This document shows positions 6,698 through 7,025 of a stretch of 7,025 nt of DNA, piece by piece. The first letter of the stretch is position 1. Each line of letters starts with the position of its first letter. The position numbers and the translations under genes are program-made. Location of the stretch: the NCBI GenBank assembly GCA_031290535.1, contig JAITNI010000345.1:1-7025 (forward strand), in the 5' to 3' direction. Source of the stretch: Zoogloeaceae bacterium (GTDB lineage: Bacteria; Pseudomonadota; Gammaproteobacteria; Burkholderiales; Rhodocyclaceae). The notes beneath the pieces are model-generated. The model was not told where the DNA came from. It saw only the letters and a program-made list of their open reading frames with translations, and did no database searches.

Positions 6698-7025
6698 ACA
6701 GATGGCAAAAACTCAGCGCCGCTTGCGGGCTTTTAACCCTGCTCGGCAGCATCGTCTTAAGCGTTCTTTTTGGCGTGTCCATCAACAACGCCCTCGGATT
6801 TACGCTCGGCGCGGTCTTGCTGATTCTGGGCTTCAGCTTTCGCTTCATGCCCCGCTGGCTGAAATTGCTGACCCGTCTGGGCATCGCGGGGACGGCGCTG
6901 TTTTTCCTCGCCATGCTTGGCCTGATGCGGCAAGTGGGCACACAGGATACTGTCACTTTTGATGAAGAGGTGGTCATTGTGCTCGGCTCCGGTATTCGTG
7001 GTACGCAAATCCCGCGCATGCTGGA
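6694..7025 (+). CDS. YdcF/DUF218 family membrane protein, N-terminal part (runs off window)
   Basis: The ORF is open from ATG 6694 to the window end (110 complete codons). It has three hydrophobic segments, at residues ~6-28, 33-50 and 58-78. VVIVLGSGIRG follows at 93-103, with QIPRML at 105-110; this is the characteristic first strand and loop of the DUF218 (YdcF/SanA/ElyC) domain, which in this topology would lie after the membrane part. Relatives are linked to envelope integrity and polyprenyl-phosphate or cell-wall metabolism, but the biochemical activity is largely unsettled. The ATGA overlap with the preceding gene indicates coupling. It is truncated by the window, not broken. Confidence 0.78.
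   Translation, partial: MNRWQKLSAACGLLTLLGSIVLSVLFGVSINNALGFTLGAVLLILGFSFRFMPRWLKLLTRLGIAGTALFFLAMLGLMRQVGTQDTVTFDEEVVIVLGSGIRGTQIPRML

Overview
The window looks like a GC-rich chromosome segment of a beta- or gammaproteobacterium. The protein matches recalled from memory (MltF, RimO, fused dipeptide-type ABC ATPases, YdcF family), the class II tRNA-Ser(CGA) with an encoded CCA end, and the repeat types all fit that. I cannot name the genus.

Layout: (1) 1-555 is the C-terminal part of a large SAM-dependent DNA methyltransferase, cut by the window edge. It overlaps by 8 nt (548-555) a 698-residue tandem ABC ATPase of the oligo/dipeptide class (548-2644). (2) A ~105-bp palindromic element fills the space between the ABC gene and the convergent mltF (2745-4154, minus strand), which encodes a lipoprotein-like lytic transglycosylase. 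(3) A tRNA-Ser(CGA) (4250-4342) diverges from mltF and has a recognisable promoter. (4) A second copy of the palindromic element, inverted relative to the first, occupies 4393-4500. Nothing else was identified in 4343-4541. (5) rimO (4542-5864) heads a tightly packed plus-strand run: a 4-TM small membrane protein (5861-6223), an unrecognised acidic, AT-richer protein (6239-6697), and the start of a YdcF/DUF218 membrane protein (6694 to the window end).

The most unusual feature is a mobile-looking repeat that is translated. The same ~120-nt G/C-run element with inverted ends lies inside two unrelated neighbouring genes (13-206 in the methyltransferase, 1466-1584 in the ABC ATPase), in the same orientation and same reading frame. 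Both genes stay open and both gain a similar peptide ([13 protein letters not shown] ... PPQSPLVRG). In the ABC protein it sits in the loop between the third and fourth cysteines of the first oligopeptide-transporter C-terminal motif. The first copy carries a further 66-nt in-frame insertion made of four consecutive mini-hairpins, each with a G-N-A triloop, flanked by ACAAG on both sides. This resembles in principle the protein-coding palindromic elements known from Rickettsia, but the sequence is different.

The genes otherwise do separate jobs: DNA modification, peptide uptake, cell-wall turnover, serine decoding, and ribosomal protein S12 modification. No single pathway links them.
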